A stretch of 64,000 bases of DNA from Legionella bozemanae (GCF_001648595.1 NZ_LBAW01000003.1:124001-188000), one strand, 5' to 3'; positions 49,160 to 58,962 are shown, numbered from the stretch's first letter. The notes: generated by a model from the letters alone, not told the origin. Translations and numbers: made by a program.

Positions 49160-51499
49160 ATGCAAGAAGCCCCGGATTGTTTTGATTTTTCTCAGCTGTC
49201 CTTGGAGGAAATAGCCAAATTACTCCAACGTTTTAGCGTGCGCCTAACTCCCGATGAAGCCCTTACCATTCAGAACTCCTTATTAAAGCGACCACCAACT
49301 TATGCGGAATGTATTTTATGGTCCATCCAAGGTTCTGAACATTGTTCTTATAAAAGTAGTCGCAAACATCTTAACCAATTTAACACGAAAGCACCCCACG
49401 TTATTCTCGGCCCTAAAGAAGATGCAGGAATTGTTGCTGTAACCATTGATAAACAAAACAGGCGCTATGGCATCGTAGTGAGTCATGAATCACATAACCA
49501 CCCCTCGCAGCTCGTACCCTTCGAAGGTGCAGCAACAGGAGTAGGCGGAAATGTGCGTGACGTCTGTTGTATGGGAGCGGAGGTCATCGCCGTTGCCGAC
49601 AGTTTGCGCTTTGGCGATATTAATCGTCCCAAAACAAAATGGATACATCAAGGAGTAGTTCAAGGAATCGCGGGTTACGCAAATCCTCTTGGCATCCCCA
49701 ATTTAGGTGGTGATACTTATTATGATGAAGCCTATAATGAAAACTGTCTGGTCACTGTAGTCACTTTAGGGGTCGTCAGAGAAGATCACATTATTCATTC
49801 CTATGCGCCAGCCAATGCAGAAGGCTATCAATTTATATTAGTTGGCAAACCTACAGACAATAGCGGTTTTGGCGGTGCAGCTTTTGCTTCAGCAACACTG
49901 AGTGAAGAGCAACAAGAGCAAAATAAAGGGGCGGTACAAGAGCCTAATGCTTTTTTACAACGCCATATCCTTAAAGCCAATTATGCCATGTTTGAATTTC
50001 TGCGCGAAAAAAATCTAATCGATCGCGTTGGCTTCAAAGACCTGGGCGCAGGAGGAATTGCTTGTGCCAGCGTTGAATTGGCGGAAGCCAGCGGCTATGG
50101 GGCAGAAATCAATCTTGATCTGGTGCCAACCAGCATGAACAATTTATTACCCGCTGTCGTCTTATGTTCTGAAACTCAGGAACGCTTCATGTGGGTTGTT
50201 CCCAAAGAACTGGTTGATACCTTCCTAAAACATTACAACGAACGTTTTGCTCTTCCAGAAATCTGTGATGGAGCACAAGCAACTGTTGTGGGTCAAATAA
50301 GAAACGATGGTTTATATGTGGTGAAGGCCCAGGGCAAAGAAATTGTTTCCGCACGCGCAGAAGACATTACTAAAGGGATTCTTTATGATCGCCCCTTCAG
50401 TACGAAACAAAGCACTTATAGTGAACCAGAACATATTCCAGTAAGCGATTTCAATGCAGAATTACTCAGTTTACTTGCTCATGAAAACATTGCATCACGT
50501 GCCCCTATTTACGAAAGTTATGACAAACAGGTCCAAGGTCGTTCATTCGTTGAACCAGGATGGGCCGATGCTGGAGTGATTACTCCATTTAATGAGGATA
50601 AATATCCGGAAGAAATTCGACGAACTGCTGTTGCCTTATCGGTCGATCATAATCCGCGTTATAACAAAATTGACGCGTATTGGGGTGCTGTCAATGCAGT
50701 TGTTGAATCAGTACGTAACATCATTGCAGTGGGCGCATGGCCTCTTGCTCTAACAGACTGCCTGTGTTTTGGTAATCCTGAAAATACCGAACAAATGGGC
50801 GAGTTTGTTGATTCAGTACGTGGCATAGTCGATGCATGTGCTGCAGTAAAAATGTTTACCGATCGCAACGTAAGCCTGCCTATTATTTCAGGTAACGTGT
50901 CTCTTTATAATGAATCGGCTCAAGGTGCGATTCCACCAAGCCCCATCATCAGTTGCATTGGCGCGATTAACGATTACTCCAAAACAGTAACCTATGATTT
51001 CAAAGAGACTCATTCAGTGCTTTTAATGATTGGCGCACGCAAAGATGAATGTGGCGGTAGTGTGTATTACCAAGTGCACAATCAGCTGGGCAGTCAATTA
51101 CCCAAACCCGAACTTGCTGCATTTGCGGATGAAATTGCCGCAGTACATGCAGCCATACACGCAGGCCTGGTTTTGTCAGCACATGATATTTCCGAAGGCG
51201 GTATTGCAGTTGCCCTAGCAGAAATGAGTTTTAAAAATGAAATTGGGGTGAATGTTTTTATTCCCGGAGAGTTACCTAATGATAAAAAACTGTTTTCGGA
51301 AAGCGGCGGATTTATCCTCGAAGTCTCTCCGGAAAAAGTAAATGCGCTGGAACAAATATTTCATAAATATTCTGTACCGTTTCAAGCTATAGGTGAAACA
51401 ACAGCAACCCCAAACTTGATGATCAATTCGGTTATCAATCTATCAATCAGTGCAGCCAAAACTGCCTGGAAAAATGGTTTAGTTGAGAGGCTCATATAA
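49160..51499 (+). CDS. purL: Phosphoribosylformylglycinamidine synthase, small PurL type
   Basis: This 779-residue protein is the ATP-dependent synthetase subunit of the fourth purine step. The length is that of the small PurL, which needs separate PurQ and PurS partners, unlike the 1290-residue enzyme of enteric bacteria. Motifs are GSEHCSYKSSRKHL, the SHESHNHPSQ catalytic His region and the GGTIA-like GVGGNVRDVCCMGAE. It leads the operon. Its stop overlaps the purM start (TAATG). Confidence 0.95.
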   Translation: MQEAPDCFDFSQLSLEEIAKLLQRFSVRLTPDEALTIQNSLLKRPPTYAECILWSIQGSEHCSYKSSRKHLNQFNTKAPHVILGPKEDAGIVAVTIDKQNRRYGIVVSHESHNHPSQLVPFEGAATGVGGNVRDVCCMGAEVIAVADSLRFGDINRPKTKWIHQGVVQGIAGYANPLGIPNLGGDTYYDEAYNENCLVTVVTLGVVREDHIIHSYAPANAEGYQFILVGKPTDNSGFGGAAFASATLSEEQQEQNKGAVQEPNAFLQRHILKANYAMFEFLREKNLIDRVGFKDLGAGGIACASVELAEASGYGAEINLDLVPTSMNNLLPAVVLCSETQERFMWVVPKELVDTFLKHYNERFALPEICDGAQATVVGQIRNDGLYVVKAQGKEIVSARAEDITKGILYDRPFSTKQSTYSEPEHIPVSDFNAELLSLLAHENIASRAPIYESYDKQVQGRSFVEPGWADAGVITPFNEDKYPEEIRRTAVALSVDHNPRYNKIDAYWGAVNAVVESVRNIIAVGAWPLALTDCLCFGNPENTEQMGEFVDSVRGIVDACAAVKMFTDRNVSLPIISGNVSLYNESAQGAIPPSPIISCIGAINDYSKTVTYDFKETHSVLLMIGARKDECGGSVYYQVHNQLGSQLPKPELAAFADEIAAVHAAIHAGLVLSAHDISEGGIAVALAEMSFKNEIGVNVFIPGELPNDKKLFSESGGFILEVSPEKVNALEQIFHKYSVPFQAIGETTATPNLMINSVINLSISAAKTAWKNGLVERLI

Positions 51500-52542
51500 T
51501 GTCAATTATTGATTATAAAGCTGCAGGTGTAGACATTGAAGCAGGTAATGAAGCAGTTCGTAGTATTAAAAAAGCGGTAGAAAGCACGTTTTCGCCGCGA
51601 GTCCTTACTGGAATTGGCAGTTTCGGTGCCATGTATGATCTCAAAAACCTGCTGCAAGATTATGAGCATCCAGTTCTTGTGCAAAGCATTGATGGTGTTG
51701 GGACCAAAATGATGGTCGCCAAAATGATGCAAAAATTTGATACCATTGGTGTTGATTTAGTAAGTGCCACCACCAACGACATTATTGTTTTGGGAGCAAA
51801 ACCGCTTACCCTGCTCGATTATATTGCCAACGATAAATTAAAACCGGAAATCATCGAACAGATCGTTAACGGCATGGTAAAAGCCTGCAAAGAAAACCAT
51901 ATTTCTTTAGTTGGTGGTGAAACAGCTGAAATGCCAGGTACCTATCTACCAGGCGAGCTTGATTTGGTTGGCGTCATTACTGGCGTCGTAGAAAAAAATA
52001 AGGCGATTGAAGGAAAAGAGATTTGTGAAGGCGATCTTGTAGTCACCTTTCCTTCAAGTGGTTTGCATACCAATGGCTATTCACTCGCAAGAAAGTTACT
52101 CTTTGATGTAGCCGGCTATAAAGTTGAGTCGCAATTTCAAGATTTTTCCCACAGCATTGGTGAAGAACTTTTAACACCGCATCTGAATTACACCAGACCT
52201 GTTTTAAGTCTTTTGGAAAAAAACATTCCCATTAAAGGCATGGCCCACATAACCGGCGGCGGGTTACTGGAAAATATTCCGCGTATTTTACCCAAACATT
52301 GTTCTGTGGAAATCCATAAAAAACAAATTCCCGAACTGCCTATATTTAATTTGTTACGCAAGTTGGGGCACCTGGATGACGAACACATGTATCGTACCTT
52401 TAATATGGGTGCAGGTTTAGTACTTTTTATAGCACCACAAACACTCACTCCTGTTCGCGAAGTACTCCGCGATTTTCCTACTTTCCCTCTTTATGAAATT
52501 GGACAGGTTGTAAGAGGAGAGCAAAAGGTGACGCTGTTATGA
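51499..52542 (+). CDS. purM: Phosphoribosylaminoimidazole synthetase (AIR synthetase)
   Basis: This 347-residue protein is the fifth-step enzyme, closing the imidazole ring with ATP. It starts YKAAGVDIEAGNEAV and contains QSIDGVGTKMMVA and LVGGETAEMPGTY, both diagnostic, plus HITGGGLLENIPR. It is linked by an overlap of one base to purL and by ATGA to purQ, so all three subunits of successive steps are produced together. Length is standard. Confidence 0.97.
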   Translation: MSIIDYKAAGVDIEAGNEAVRSIKKAVESTFSPRVLTGIGSFGAMYDLKNLLQDYEHPVLVQSIDGVGTKMMVAKMMQKFDTIGVDLVSATTNDIIVLGAKPLTLLDYIANDKLKPEIIEQIVNGMVKACKENHISLVGGETAEMPGTYLPGELDLVGVITGVVEKNKAIEGKEICEGDLVVTFPSSGLHTNGYSLARKLLFDVAGYKVESQFQDFSHSIGEELLTPHLNYTRPVLSLLEKNIPIKGMAHITGGGLLENIPRILPKHCSVEIHKKQIPELPIFNLLRKLGHLDDEHMYRTFNMGAGLVLFIAPQTLTPVREVLRDFPTFPLYEIGQVVRGEQKVTLL

Positions 52543-53888
52543 TACGTATTGGCTTAATTCAATTTCCAGGATCCAATTGTGAACGCGAAACAGCGCTTGC
52601 TGTAAAACGTGTGGGCATGGAGCCTGTTGAATTCTTGTGGAATGAATCCTTAGAGAAATTACGTCACCTGGATGGCTATATTCTTATCGGAGGGTTTTCC
52701 TACGAAGATCGCTCCCGCGCAGGAATTATTGCCGCACTTGATCCGGTAATTCAAGAAATCAAAGCACAGAGCGAAAAAGGGAAGCCCGTAGTGGGAATCT
52801 GTAATGGCGCGCAAATACTCGTTGAATCCGGTTTAGTCCCCGGTTTCAACCAAAATGATATCAGTATGTCGCTCACAGAAAATAAGCGTATTGCCAACGG
52901 CAAAATAGTAGGAACAGGTTTTTATAATGCCTGGGTGCATATGCGCTTGGCAGAAAATCACCAGCATAATGCGTTTACCCGCCATCTTAAAACTACAGAT
53001 TTAGTTCATCTTCCTATTGCCCATGCGCAAGGACGATTTCTTATGCCGGATTCTTTATTAAAAGAAATCGAAAAACACGGCTTAAATTTATTTCTATATT
53101 GTGATGCCCAAGGCAAGATCATTGATAATTTCCCCATTAATCCAAATGGTTCTGCAGGTAATATTGCTGCAATCACCAACCAAGCTGGGAACGTTATGGC
53201 CATGATGCCTCATCCTGAGCGCACGATAAATGGCGATCCTATTTTTGCGTCCATGCGTGATTACATCAAGGAACATCAATGCAGCCTGGGTGAAGGTGAG
53301 GTTCCGACTAGCCTACGCTCCGCGACTTGTTCGCGGAGTCCAGAAGCCCTACTAGCACTGGATCCCGCGAACAAGTCGCAAGACGTAGTGAATAGAATGA
53401 CAGTCAACCCCAAACATTTCAACAAAATTCCAAGCAGCCATATCTGCCTTGTCAAACTGATTATCACCGATAACCAAGCGTTGACCGTACAAAAAACATT
53501 AAGACGATTAGGTTTTCCAGTAACGGTAAATCGATTTGAGCATTGGGAAGTTGCATGTGATTCTGCAGAACAGTTTGCCCAACTTAAAAATACGGGACTT
53601 TTGTATTCCGATCGAAAAGAACGCGAAGTGTTTGCAAGCAAGCTTGACTCTCAAAATGCTTTAGCTTATCTGGTGCGTGCAAAAGAAGACTTGAAAGGGC
53701 AACAAACACTACAAACGCTTAATACCCACTATGCAGTACAAAAAATAAATAAAATAAGACATGGCGTCTTATGGCAATTTACCAGCGATGAAACCAATGT
53801 CTCTGCGTTAATCGACCCTATTTTATTAACTCACATTATCGGGAACCCTTATGCTCATGAATGCTACCGCTACGACCACTCGTTATGA
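52539..53888 (+). CDS. purQ: PurQ glutaminase fused to PurS-like domain, repeat inserted in linker
   Basis: This is a 449-residue protein. Residues 1-247 are PurQ (LIQFPGSNCERETA, nucleophile Cys in GICNGAQIL, C-terminal MMPHPER), which supplies ammonia to PurL. Residues about 300-449 resemble PurS: a strand-helix unit (ICLVKLIITDNQALTVQKTL), then LLTHIIGNPYAHECYRY, which recalls the PurS ending L-L-A-N-P-V-I-E-D-Y. Such a fusion would replace a separate purS. Between them, residues about 248-290 are encoded by a palindromic DNA repeat read through in frame. The stop lies within the purC start region. Confidence 0.88.
   Translation: MIRIGLIQFPGSNCERETALAVKRVGMEPVEFLWNESLEKLRHLDGYILIGGFSYEDRSRAGIIAALDPVIQEIKAQSEKGKPVVGICNGAQILVESGLVPGFNQNDISMSLTENKRIANGKIVGTGFYNAWVHMRLAENHQHNAFTRHLKTTDLVHLPIAHAQGRFLMPDSLLKEIEKHGLNLFLYCDAQGKIIDNFPINPNGSAGNIAAITNQAGNVMAMMPHPERTINGDPIFASMRDYIKEHQCSLGEGEVPTSLRSATCSRSPEALLALDPANKSQDVVNRMTVNPKHFNKIPSSHICLVKLIITDNQALTVQKTLRRLGFPVTVNRFEHWEVACDSAEQFAQLKNTGLLYSDRKEREVFASKLDSQNALAYLVRAKEDLKGQQTLQTLNTHYAVQKINKIRHGVLWQFTSDETNVSALIDPILLTHIIGNPYAHECYRYDHSL
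53281..53400. repeat. Palindromic element translated inside purQ
   Basis: GCGACTTGTTCGCG at 53322-53335 and its exact complement CGCGAACAAGTCGC at 53366-53379 are separated by 30 bases, and the match extends inward imperfectly (GAGTCCAG against CTGGATCC). The left edge CAGCCTGGGTGAAG resembles the start of intergenic repeat family A. The whole block keeps the reading frame and adds about 40 residues. Confidence 0.8.
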
Positions 53889-54846
53889 TAATGAAATTCG
53901 CGAAGCTTTAGCTTTTTGCCTTGATCAAACGAATTTGCCTGTAGGGAAAAAATATCAAGGAAAAGTAAGAGATTCGTATGATCTTGGTGATGCCATTATG
54001 CTCATTACTACAGATAGACTCACGGCCTTTGATCGACATCTCGCACTCATTCCCTATAAAGGCGCGGTACTTAATTTAACCAGTGCCTGGTGGTTTGAGC
54101 AAACCCAAAACCTTATCCCTAACCACATTATTGCTGTTCCCGACTCGAATGTCGTTATTGCCAAAAAATGTACTGTTTTTCCGATTGAGTTTGTAGTCAG
54201 AGGTTATATCAGCGGCACGACCAGTACTTCTTTATGGACTCAATATCAAAATGGAGTACGTAACTATTGTGGCATTACCTTTCCTGAAGGCTTAAGTAAA
54301 AATCAAAAATTGGAGCAACCTGTTTTAACTCCGACGACCAAAGAAAAAATTCACGATCGCCCTATTACTCCGGCTGAAATTGTTTCAGAAGGATGGATGG
54401 CTGAAGAAGATTGGCTAGAAGCCAGTGCTTTAGCCCTTAAACTCTACGAGCGTGGCGCTGAAATTGCTAAAGATCATGGTTTGATTTTAGTAGATACTAA
54501 ATATGAATTTGGCCGCGATGCGCAAGGAAAAATTATTGTTGTTGACGAAATTCACACTCCTGATTCCAGTCGTTATTGGTTGGCTGACAGCTATCAAGAA
54601 CGCATTGCAGCTGGACTGGAACCAGAAAATATTGATAAAGAATTTTTACGGTTATGGTTTGCAAAAAACTCAGATCCTTATCACGATGAGCAACTTCCAC
54701 AAGCACCACAAGAATTAATTAAAGAACTCTCATCACGTTATATTCAATTGTATGAACGAATCACAGGTAAAAGGTTCAATTTTGCAGACCATAAAGAACC
54801 TGCTGAGCAACGAATCATGCGTCATATTGCAAATTACTTGGGGTAG
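53851..54846 (+). CDS. purC: SAICAR synthetase
   Basis: This 331-residue protein joins aspartate to CAIR with ATP (step seven). Signatures are GKVRDSYDLGD, FPIEFVVRGYISGTT, LVDTKYEFG and VDEIHTPDSSRYW. It is longer than the 237-residue E. coli enzyme and resembles the fuller type. The start is either the ATG at 53851 or the one at 53857; both overlap the end of purQ by about 35 bases. Coupled translation is likely. Confidence 0.95.
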   Translation: MLMNATATTTRYDNEIREALAFCLDQTNLPVGKKYQGKVRDSYDLGDAIMLITTDRLTAFDRHLALIPYKGAVLNLTSAWWFEQTQNLIPNHIIAVPDSNVVIAKKCTVFPIEFVVRGYISGTTSTSLWTQYQNGVRNYCGITFPEGLSKNQKLEQPVLTPTTKEKIHDRPITPAEIVSEGWMAEEDWLEASALALKLYERGAEIAKDHGLILVDTKYEFGRDAQGKIIVVDEIHTPDSSRYWLADSYQERIAAGLEPENIDKEFLRLWFAKNSDPYHDEQLPQAPQELIKELSSRYIQLYERITGKRFNFADHKEPAEQRIMRHIANYLG

Positions 54847-54855
54847 CATAACCAA

Positions 54856-56364
54856 ATGTGTGGGATAGTAGGTATTTACAGTCATGAACCCGTAGCTTAC
54901 GAATTGTATGAGAGCCTGATTCACTTGCAGCATCGGGGGCAAGATGCTGCTGGCATCCTGACCTGTGATCAGCGCTTCTATACGAAACATGGATTAGGTT
55001 TGGTACGCGAAATTTTTACTCCTGAGAATGTTTCTGTGTTGCAGGGAAATATCGGCATTGGCCATGTACGTTACCCTACCGCAGGCGGTTATACTGCAAC
55101 GGATGTCCAACCCTTATGGATTGGCAGCCCACGCGGCATTGCACTTGCTCATAATGGCAATCTGTCCAATTACCAGGAACTGGCTGACGAGATTCGTTTA
55201 AAGCAACATCGTCATCTTAATTCTACGCTTGATTCTGAAGCCCTATTACTCATGCTGGCAGATAATCTGGCCAGCAATGCGTCCAGTAACGAAGAAAATA
55301 ATGACAGTTTTTTCGAATTGCTGACGCAAGCAGTCGCGCATATTTTTGAACGAATTGAAGGGGCTTATTCCATTGTTTCCGTGATTATTGGTAAGGGACT
55401 TGTTGCGTTCCGTGATCCTCATGGTATTCGCCCTTTAGTTTGGGGAACGCGTGAAAATCCAGATGGAACTATAGACACTATTTTCGCATCAGAAACAACC
55501 CCTTTTTATGCCTTAGGCTTTGAACCTAAGGGAGATATTTTACCCGGTGAAGTAGCCTATGTGGATCTTAATGGGACATTACACCGCAGGGTTCTGAAAA
55601 CCGAAGAATTTAAACCTTGTGTGTTTGAGTATGTTTATTTTGCCCGTCCGGATGCAACACTCAATAACGTCAGCGTGTACCGATCTCGTCTACGTATGGG
55701 GCAAAATCTGGCGCTTCAGTGGAAGAAAAAATACCCTGATCTCATCCCGGATATCGTCATTCCGGCCCCTTTTACTGCAAATACAGCAGCGTTATCTTTT
55801 GCCCATGAGTTAGGCATCAGATACTCTGAGGGTTTGTATAAGAATCCTTTTATAGGCCGTACATTTATCATGCCCAATCAAAAGGCGAGAAGTCGAAATA
55901 TCCGTTATAAACTAACGCCGCAACGAACCGAAATTAAAAATAAAACGGTGATGATTGTCGACGACAGTATTGTCCGGGGCACAACTTCCCGGGAAATAGT
56001 CAAGATGGTAAGAGAATCTGGCGCCAAAAACATTTATTTTGCGTCCACATCACCACCACTTAAAAATCCTTGTTTTAGTGGGATTGATATTCCTTCTCGT
56101 AAAGAGCTCATTGCGGCCAATCAAAGTGAAGATGAAATTGCCGCCTATCTTGGTGTTGATGTGTTACTTTATCAATCCCATGAAGATTTGATTGAAGCAG
56201 TAACCCGACGGGGGGAACATCAAATCAAAAAGCCCTGCATGGCGTGCATGGACGGCGATTATTTTTGTAAAAAATTAACTGCAGAAAAAATGAAACAGCT
56301 CGAGCAGCAACGAGAAACCAGCAGGCTGAGTACCCCCGCAAAAAAAGAGGATATCATTGAATGA
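54856..56364 (+). CDS. purF: Amidophosphoribosyltransferase
   Basis: This 502-residue protein is the first committed purine enzyme, transferring glutamine nitrogen to PRPP. The start MCGIVGIYSH exposes the nucleophilic Cys2 after Met removal. The PRPP loop MIVDDSIVRGTTS is intact, as are the RYPTAGG and AHNGNLSNY glutaminase segments. It begins 9 bases after purC and overlaps purD by ATGA. Feedback by purine nucleotides is a family property. Confidence 0.97.
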   Translation: MCGIVGIYSHEPVAYELYESLIHLQHRGQDAAGILTCDQRFYTKHGLGLVREIFTPENVSVLQGNIGIGHVRYPTAGGYTATDVQPLWIGSPRGIALAHNGNLSNYQELADEIRLKQHRHLNSTLDSEALLLMLADNLASNASSNEENNDSFFELLTQAVAHIFERIEGAYSIVSVIIGKGLVAFRDPHGIRPLVWGTRENPDGTIDTIFASETTPFYALGFEPKGDILPGEVAYVDLNGTLHRRVLKTEEFKPCVFEYVYFARPDATLNNVSVYRSRLRMGQNLALQWKKKYPDLIPDIVIPAPFTANTAALSFAHELGIRYSEGLYKNPFIGRTFIMPNQKARSRNIRYKLTPQRTEIKNKTVMIVDDSIVRGTTSREIVKMVRESGAKNIYFASTSPPLKNPCFSGIDIPSRKELIAANQSEDEIAAYLGVDVLLYQSHEDLIEAVTRRGEHQIKKPCMACMDGDYFCKKLTAEKMKQLEQQRETSRLSTPAKKEDIIE

Positions 56365-57677
56365 ACATTCTTGTTATTGGTTCTGGCGCACGTGAACATG
56401 CACTCATCAAAGCATTACACCGCTCCCCACAAAATACTTCCTTGTTTTGTTATGGCACGGCGATCAATCCAGGAATCCACAAATTAACGGTTCAATATGG
56501 TGTTGGCGATATTACCGATTGCGCTGCAGTAGTGTCCATGGCAAAGCTCTGGGGGATTGAATTAGCAATCATCGGTCCTGAAGCACCGCTTGAAAAAGGA
56601 ATGGCTGACGCATTATGGCAAGCAGGAATCCCTACGATTGGCCCAAAAAAAGAATTGGCACAAATAGAAACCTCTAAAGAATTTGCGCGTGATCTCATGC
56701 AAAAATATCACATTGCTGGTTTGCCGCGTTATCAAAAATTCGCAGCGCTGAATCACATTGAAACATTTCTTAATGAGCTAGGCGAAGGCAATTACGTGAT
56801 TAAAGCAAATGGCTTAATGGGAGGCAAAGGAGTAAAAGTTGCAGGAGAACATCTGCATTCAATTGCTGAAGCCTTAAATTTTTGCCAGGAAATTCTCGAT
56901 AAAAAACAGACGATTCTTATCGAAGAAAAACTAATCGGCCAGGAATTTTCCTTTATGTGTTTCGCTGATGGTAAAAAATTGATTCCTATGCCTTTAGTCC
57001 AAGATCATAAACGCGCTTATAATGGTGATAAAGGGCCCAATACCGGCGGTATGGGTAGTTATTCAGACACCGATCATTGTTTGCCTTTTTTAACTGCAAA
57101 TGAGGTCCAAGAAGCTCTAGCGATTAACAATGCAGTTTTTCAAGCGTTGTCTGCAGAGTGTGGTGAACCTTATATTGGCATTTTATATGGCAGTTTTATT
57201 GCCACCAAAAATGGAATTTATGTCATCGAATTCAATGCCCGTTTTGGTGATCCTGAAGCGTTAAACGTGTTATCCATTCTGGAGTCCGATTTTGTTGCCC
57301 TATGCCAAGCCATGGTCAGCAACAACCTTAGCGCAGATCACGTCATATTCTCGAAAAAGGCTACTGTTTGTAAATATACGGTTCCTGAAGGTTATCCTGA
57401 TGCGCCAAAGAAAAATTTTGCTGTTGATTTCTCAAAGGTAGTTTGCCAAGATCATTTATATCTTTCTTCAGTCAATCAGGTCGATCAGCAAATTATTGCT
57501 GAAGGTTCGCGCACCGCCGCCTATGTTGGCATTGCCGATTCGATTTTTGCTGCAGAAATGAATGCTGAGGATGAAATTTCATTAATTGAAGGTCCTTTAT
57601 TTCATCGTCAGGATATAGGTACAAAAAAATTAATTCAGCAGCGCATTGACCACATGCAAAGGATACGCACCTCATGA
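56361..57677 (+). CDS. purD: Phosphoribosylamine-glycine ligase (GAR synthetase)
   Basis: This 438-residue ATP-grasp enzyme of step two opens NILVIGSGAREHAL. It shows the ATP-binding VIKANGLMGGKGV and the metal-binding YVIEFNARFGDPE. It overlaps purF (ATGA) and purN, keeping the operon unbroken. Length is normal (E. coli 429). Confidence 0.96.
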   Translation: MNILVIGSGAREHALIKALHRSPQNTSLFCYGTAINPGIHKLTVQYGVGDITDCAAVVSMAKLWGIELAIIGPEAPLEKGMADALWQAGIPTIGPKKELAQIETSKEFARDLMQKYHIAGLPRYQKFAALNHIETFLNELGEGNYVIKANGLMGGKGVKVAGEHLHSIAEALNFCQEILDKKQTILIEEKLIGQEFSFMCFADGKKLIPMPLVQDHKRAYNGDKGPNTGGMGSYSDTDHCLPFLTANEVQEALAINNAVFQALSAECGEPYIGILYGSFIATKNGIYVIEFNARFGDPEALNVLSILESDFVALCQAMVSNNLSADHVIFSKKATVCKYTVPEGYPDAPKKNFAVDFSKVVCQDHLYLSSVNQVDQQIIAEGSRTAAYVGIADSIFAAEMNAEDEISLIEGPLFHRQDIGTKKLIQQRIDHMQRIRTS

Positions 57678-58270
57678 TTCGCATTGCCGTCCTTGGTTCA
57701 ACTCGAGGCACTAATCTTAATACCCTTGTCGCTGCAATGAAGCAACAGCAGTTATCTGCGTCCATAGAGCTGGTCTTAAGTAATAAAGCAGACGCGCTCA
57801 TTTTGGAAAAGGCAGCGCGTTTCGGCATTAAATCCATGTTCGTTAATCCGCAAGGCCTCAGCCGCGTCGATTTTGATCATGAACTATCCAAAATACTCAA
57901 GTTCCATCAAATAGATCTTGTTGTATTAATTGGCTATATGCGCATCTTATCAGCCGAATTTGTCGACAACTGGGAAAATAAAATAATCAATATTCACCCG
58001 TCTTTATTGCCTGCTTATGCAGGGTTAATGAATCTCGATGTACATCAAGCGGTTATAGCCGGTGCTGAGGTCGAAACAGGATGCACCGTACATTTTGTTA
58101 CCGCACAAGTGGATGCGGGCCCTATTATTTTGCAAAAAAAATGCCCTGTTTTACCAAATGATACTTCAGAAATTTTGAAAGCAAGAGTACAAGAATTGGA
58201 AGGGCCAGCTTTGGTTGAAGCAATAAACAGGATTGCAACCACTGATAGAACTCAGGTTCACTGCTGTTAA
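57674..58270 (+). CDS. purN: Phosphoribosylglycinamide formyltransferase
   Basis: This 198-residue protein uses formyl-tetrahydrofolate to formylate GAR (step three). It starts RIAVLGSTRGTNL, has the folate/catalytic NIHPSLLPAYAG segment (Asn-His pair), and the later catalytic Asp in TAQVDAGPIILQ. It overlaps purD. It is the last gene in the overlapped run; a repeat block separates it from purE. Confidence 0.95.
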   Translation: MIRIAVLGSTRGTNLNTLVAAMKQQQLSASIELVLSNKADALILEKAARFGIKSMFVNPQGLSRVDFDHELSKILKFHQIDLVVLIGYMRILSAEFVDNWENKIINIHPSLLPAYAGLMNLDVHQAVIAGAEVETGCTVHFVTAQVDAGPIILQKKCPVLPNDTSEILKARVQELEGPALVEAINRIATTDRTQVHCC

Positions 58271-58391
58271 CTTAAGAAAAAGATGTCGTTCCTGCGAAGG
58301 CGGAACCTATTTCTAACAAGGCATAGTGCCAATTTATGAATGGATTCCCGCCTTCGCGGGAATGACAAGAATCTTTAAGTCAATGGCCGTG
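58266..58391. repeat. Intergenic repeat, family B copy 2
   Basis: The block runs from TTAACTTAAGAAAAAG through CGTTCCTGCGAAGGCGG, GGCATAGTGCCAA and ATTCCCGCCTTCGCGGGAATGACA to TCTTTAAGTCAATGGC. It parallels 35575-35682 in order and spacing. Its outer arms can pair, giving a hairpin between purN and purE that may end or trim the operon message. Confidence 0.8.
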
Positions 58392-58470
58392 GAACTCAGA
58401 GTTTTTACATCACGGCACTCAAGCTACGATGTAATAAAGATAAATATAAAATAGAATTAATGAGGGAATT

Positions 58471-58962
58471 ATGTCTAATATACTTGTATCAATACTTATG
58501 GGATCAAAGTCTGATTGGGCCATCATGGAAGAAGCCAGCCTGACTCTGGAAAAATTCAACATTCCTCATGAAGTCCGTGCATTATCAGCGCATCGCACTC
58601 CTGATGCTTTGTTTGACTATCTTAAATCTGCAGAACAACGCGGTGTTGAAGTTTTTATCGCTGCAGCTGGAGGCGCAGCTCATTTACCTGGTGTTGTTGC
58701 TGCCAAAACAATAATACCTGTTTTGGGCGTACCCATGCCTTCATCGACATTTACTGATGGTCTTGATGCACTTTTATCCATAGTGCAAATGCCTGCAGGA
58801 ATCCCCGTAGGTACTCTTGCTGTAGGTAAGGCAGGTGCAATTAATGCTGCAATTTTGGCAGTAACGATTTTAGGTAATAAATATCCTGTATATCGGGATG
58901 CAATCAAACAATACCGTATGGCGCAAGCAGAGAAAGTATTGGAAAATGCGACAATTAAGTGA
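58471..58962 (+). CDS. purE: N5-CAIR mutase (class I PurE)
   Basis: This 163-residue protein rearranges N5-carboxyaminoimidazole ribonucleotide to CAIR (step six). It has the GSKSDWAIM phosphate loop, SAHRTPD with the catalytic His, and AAAGGAAHLPGVVA. A good GAGGGA site precedes the ATG. It is class I, so a PurK partner is expected elsewhere, since it is not next door; purB and purH are also absent from the window. Confidence 0.95.
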   Translation: MSNILVSILMGSKSDWAIMEEASLTLEKFNIPHEVRALSAHRTPDALFDYLKSAEQRGVEVFIAAAGGAAHLPGVVAAKTIIPVLGVPMPSSTFTDGLDALLSIVQMPAGIPVGTLAVGKAGAINAAILAVTILGNKYPVYRDAIKQYRMAQAEKVLENATIK

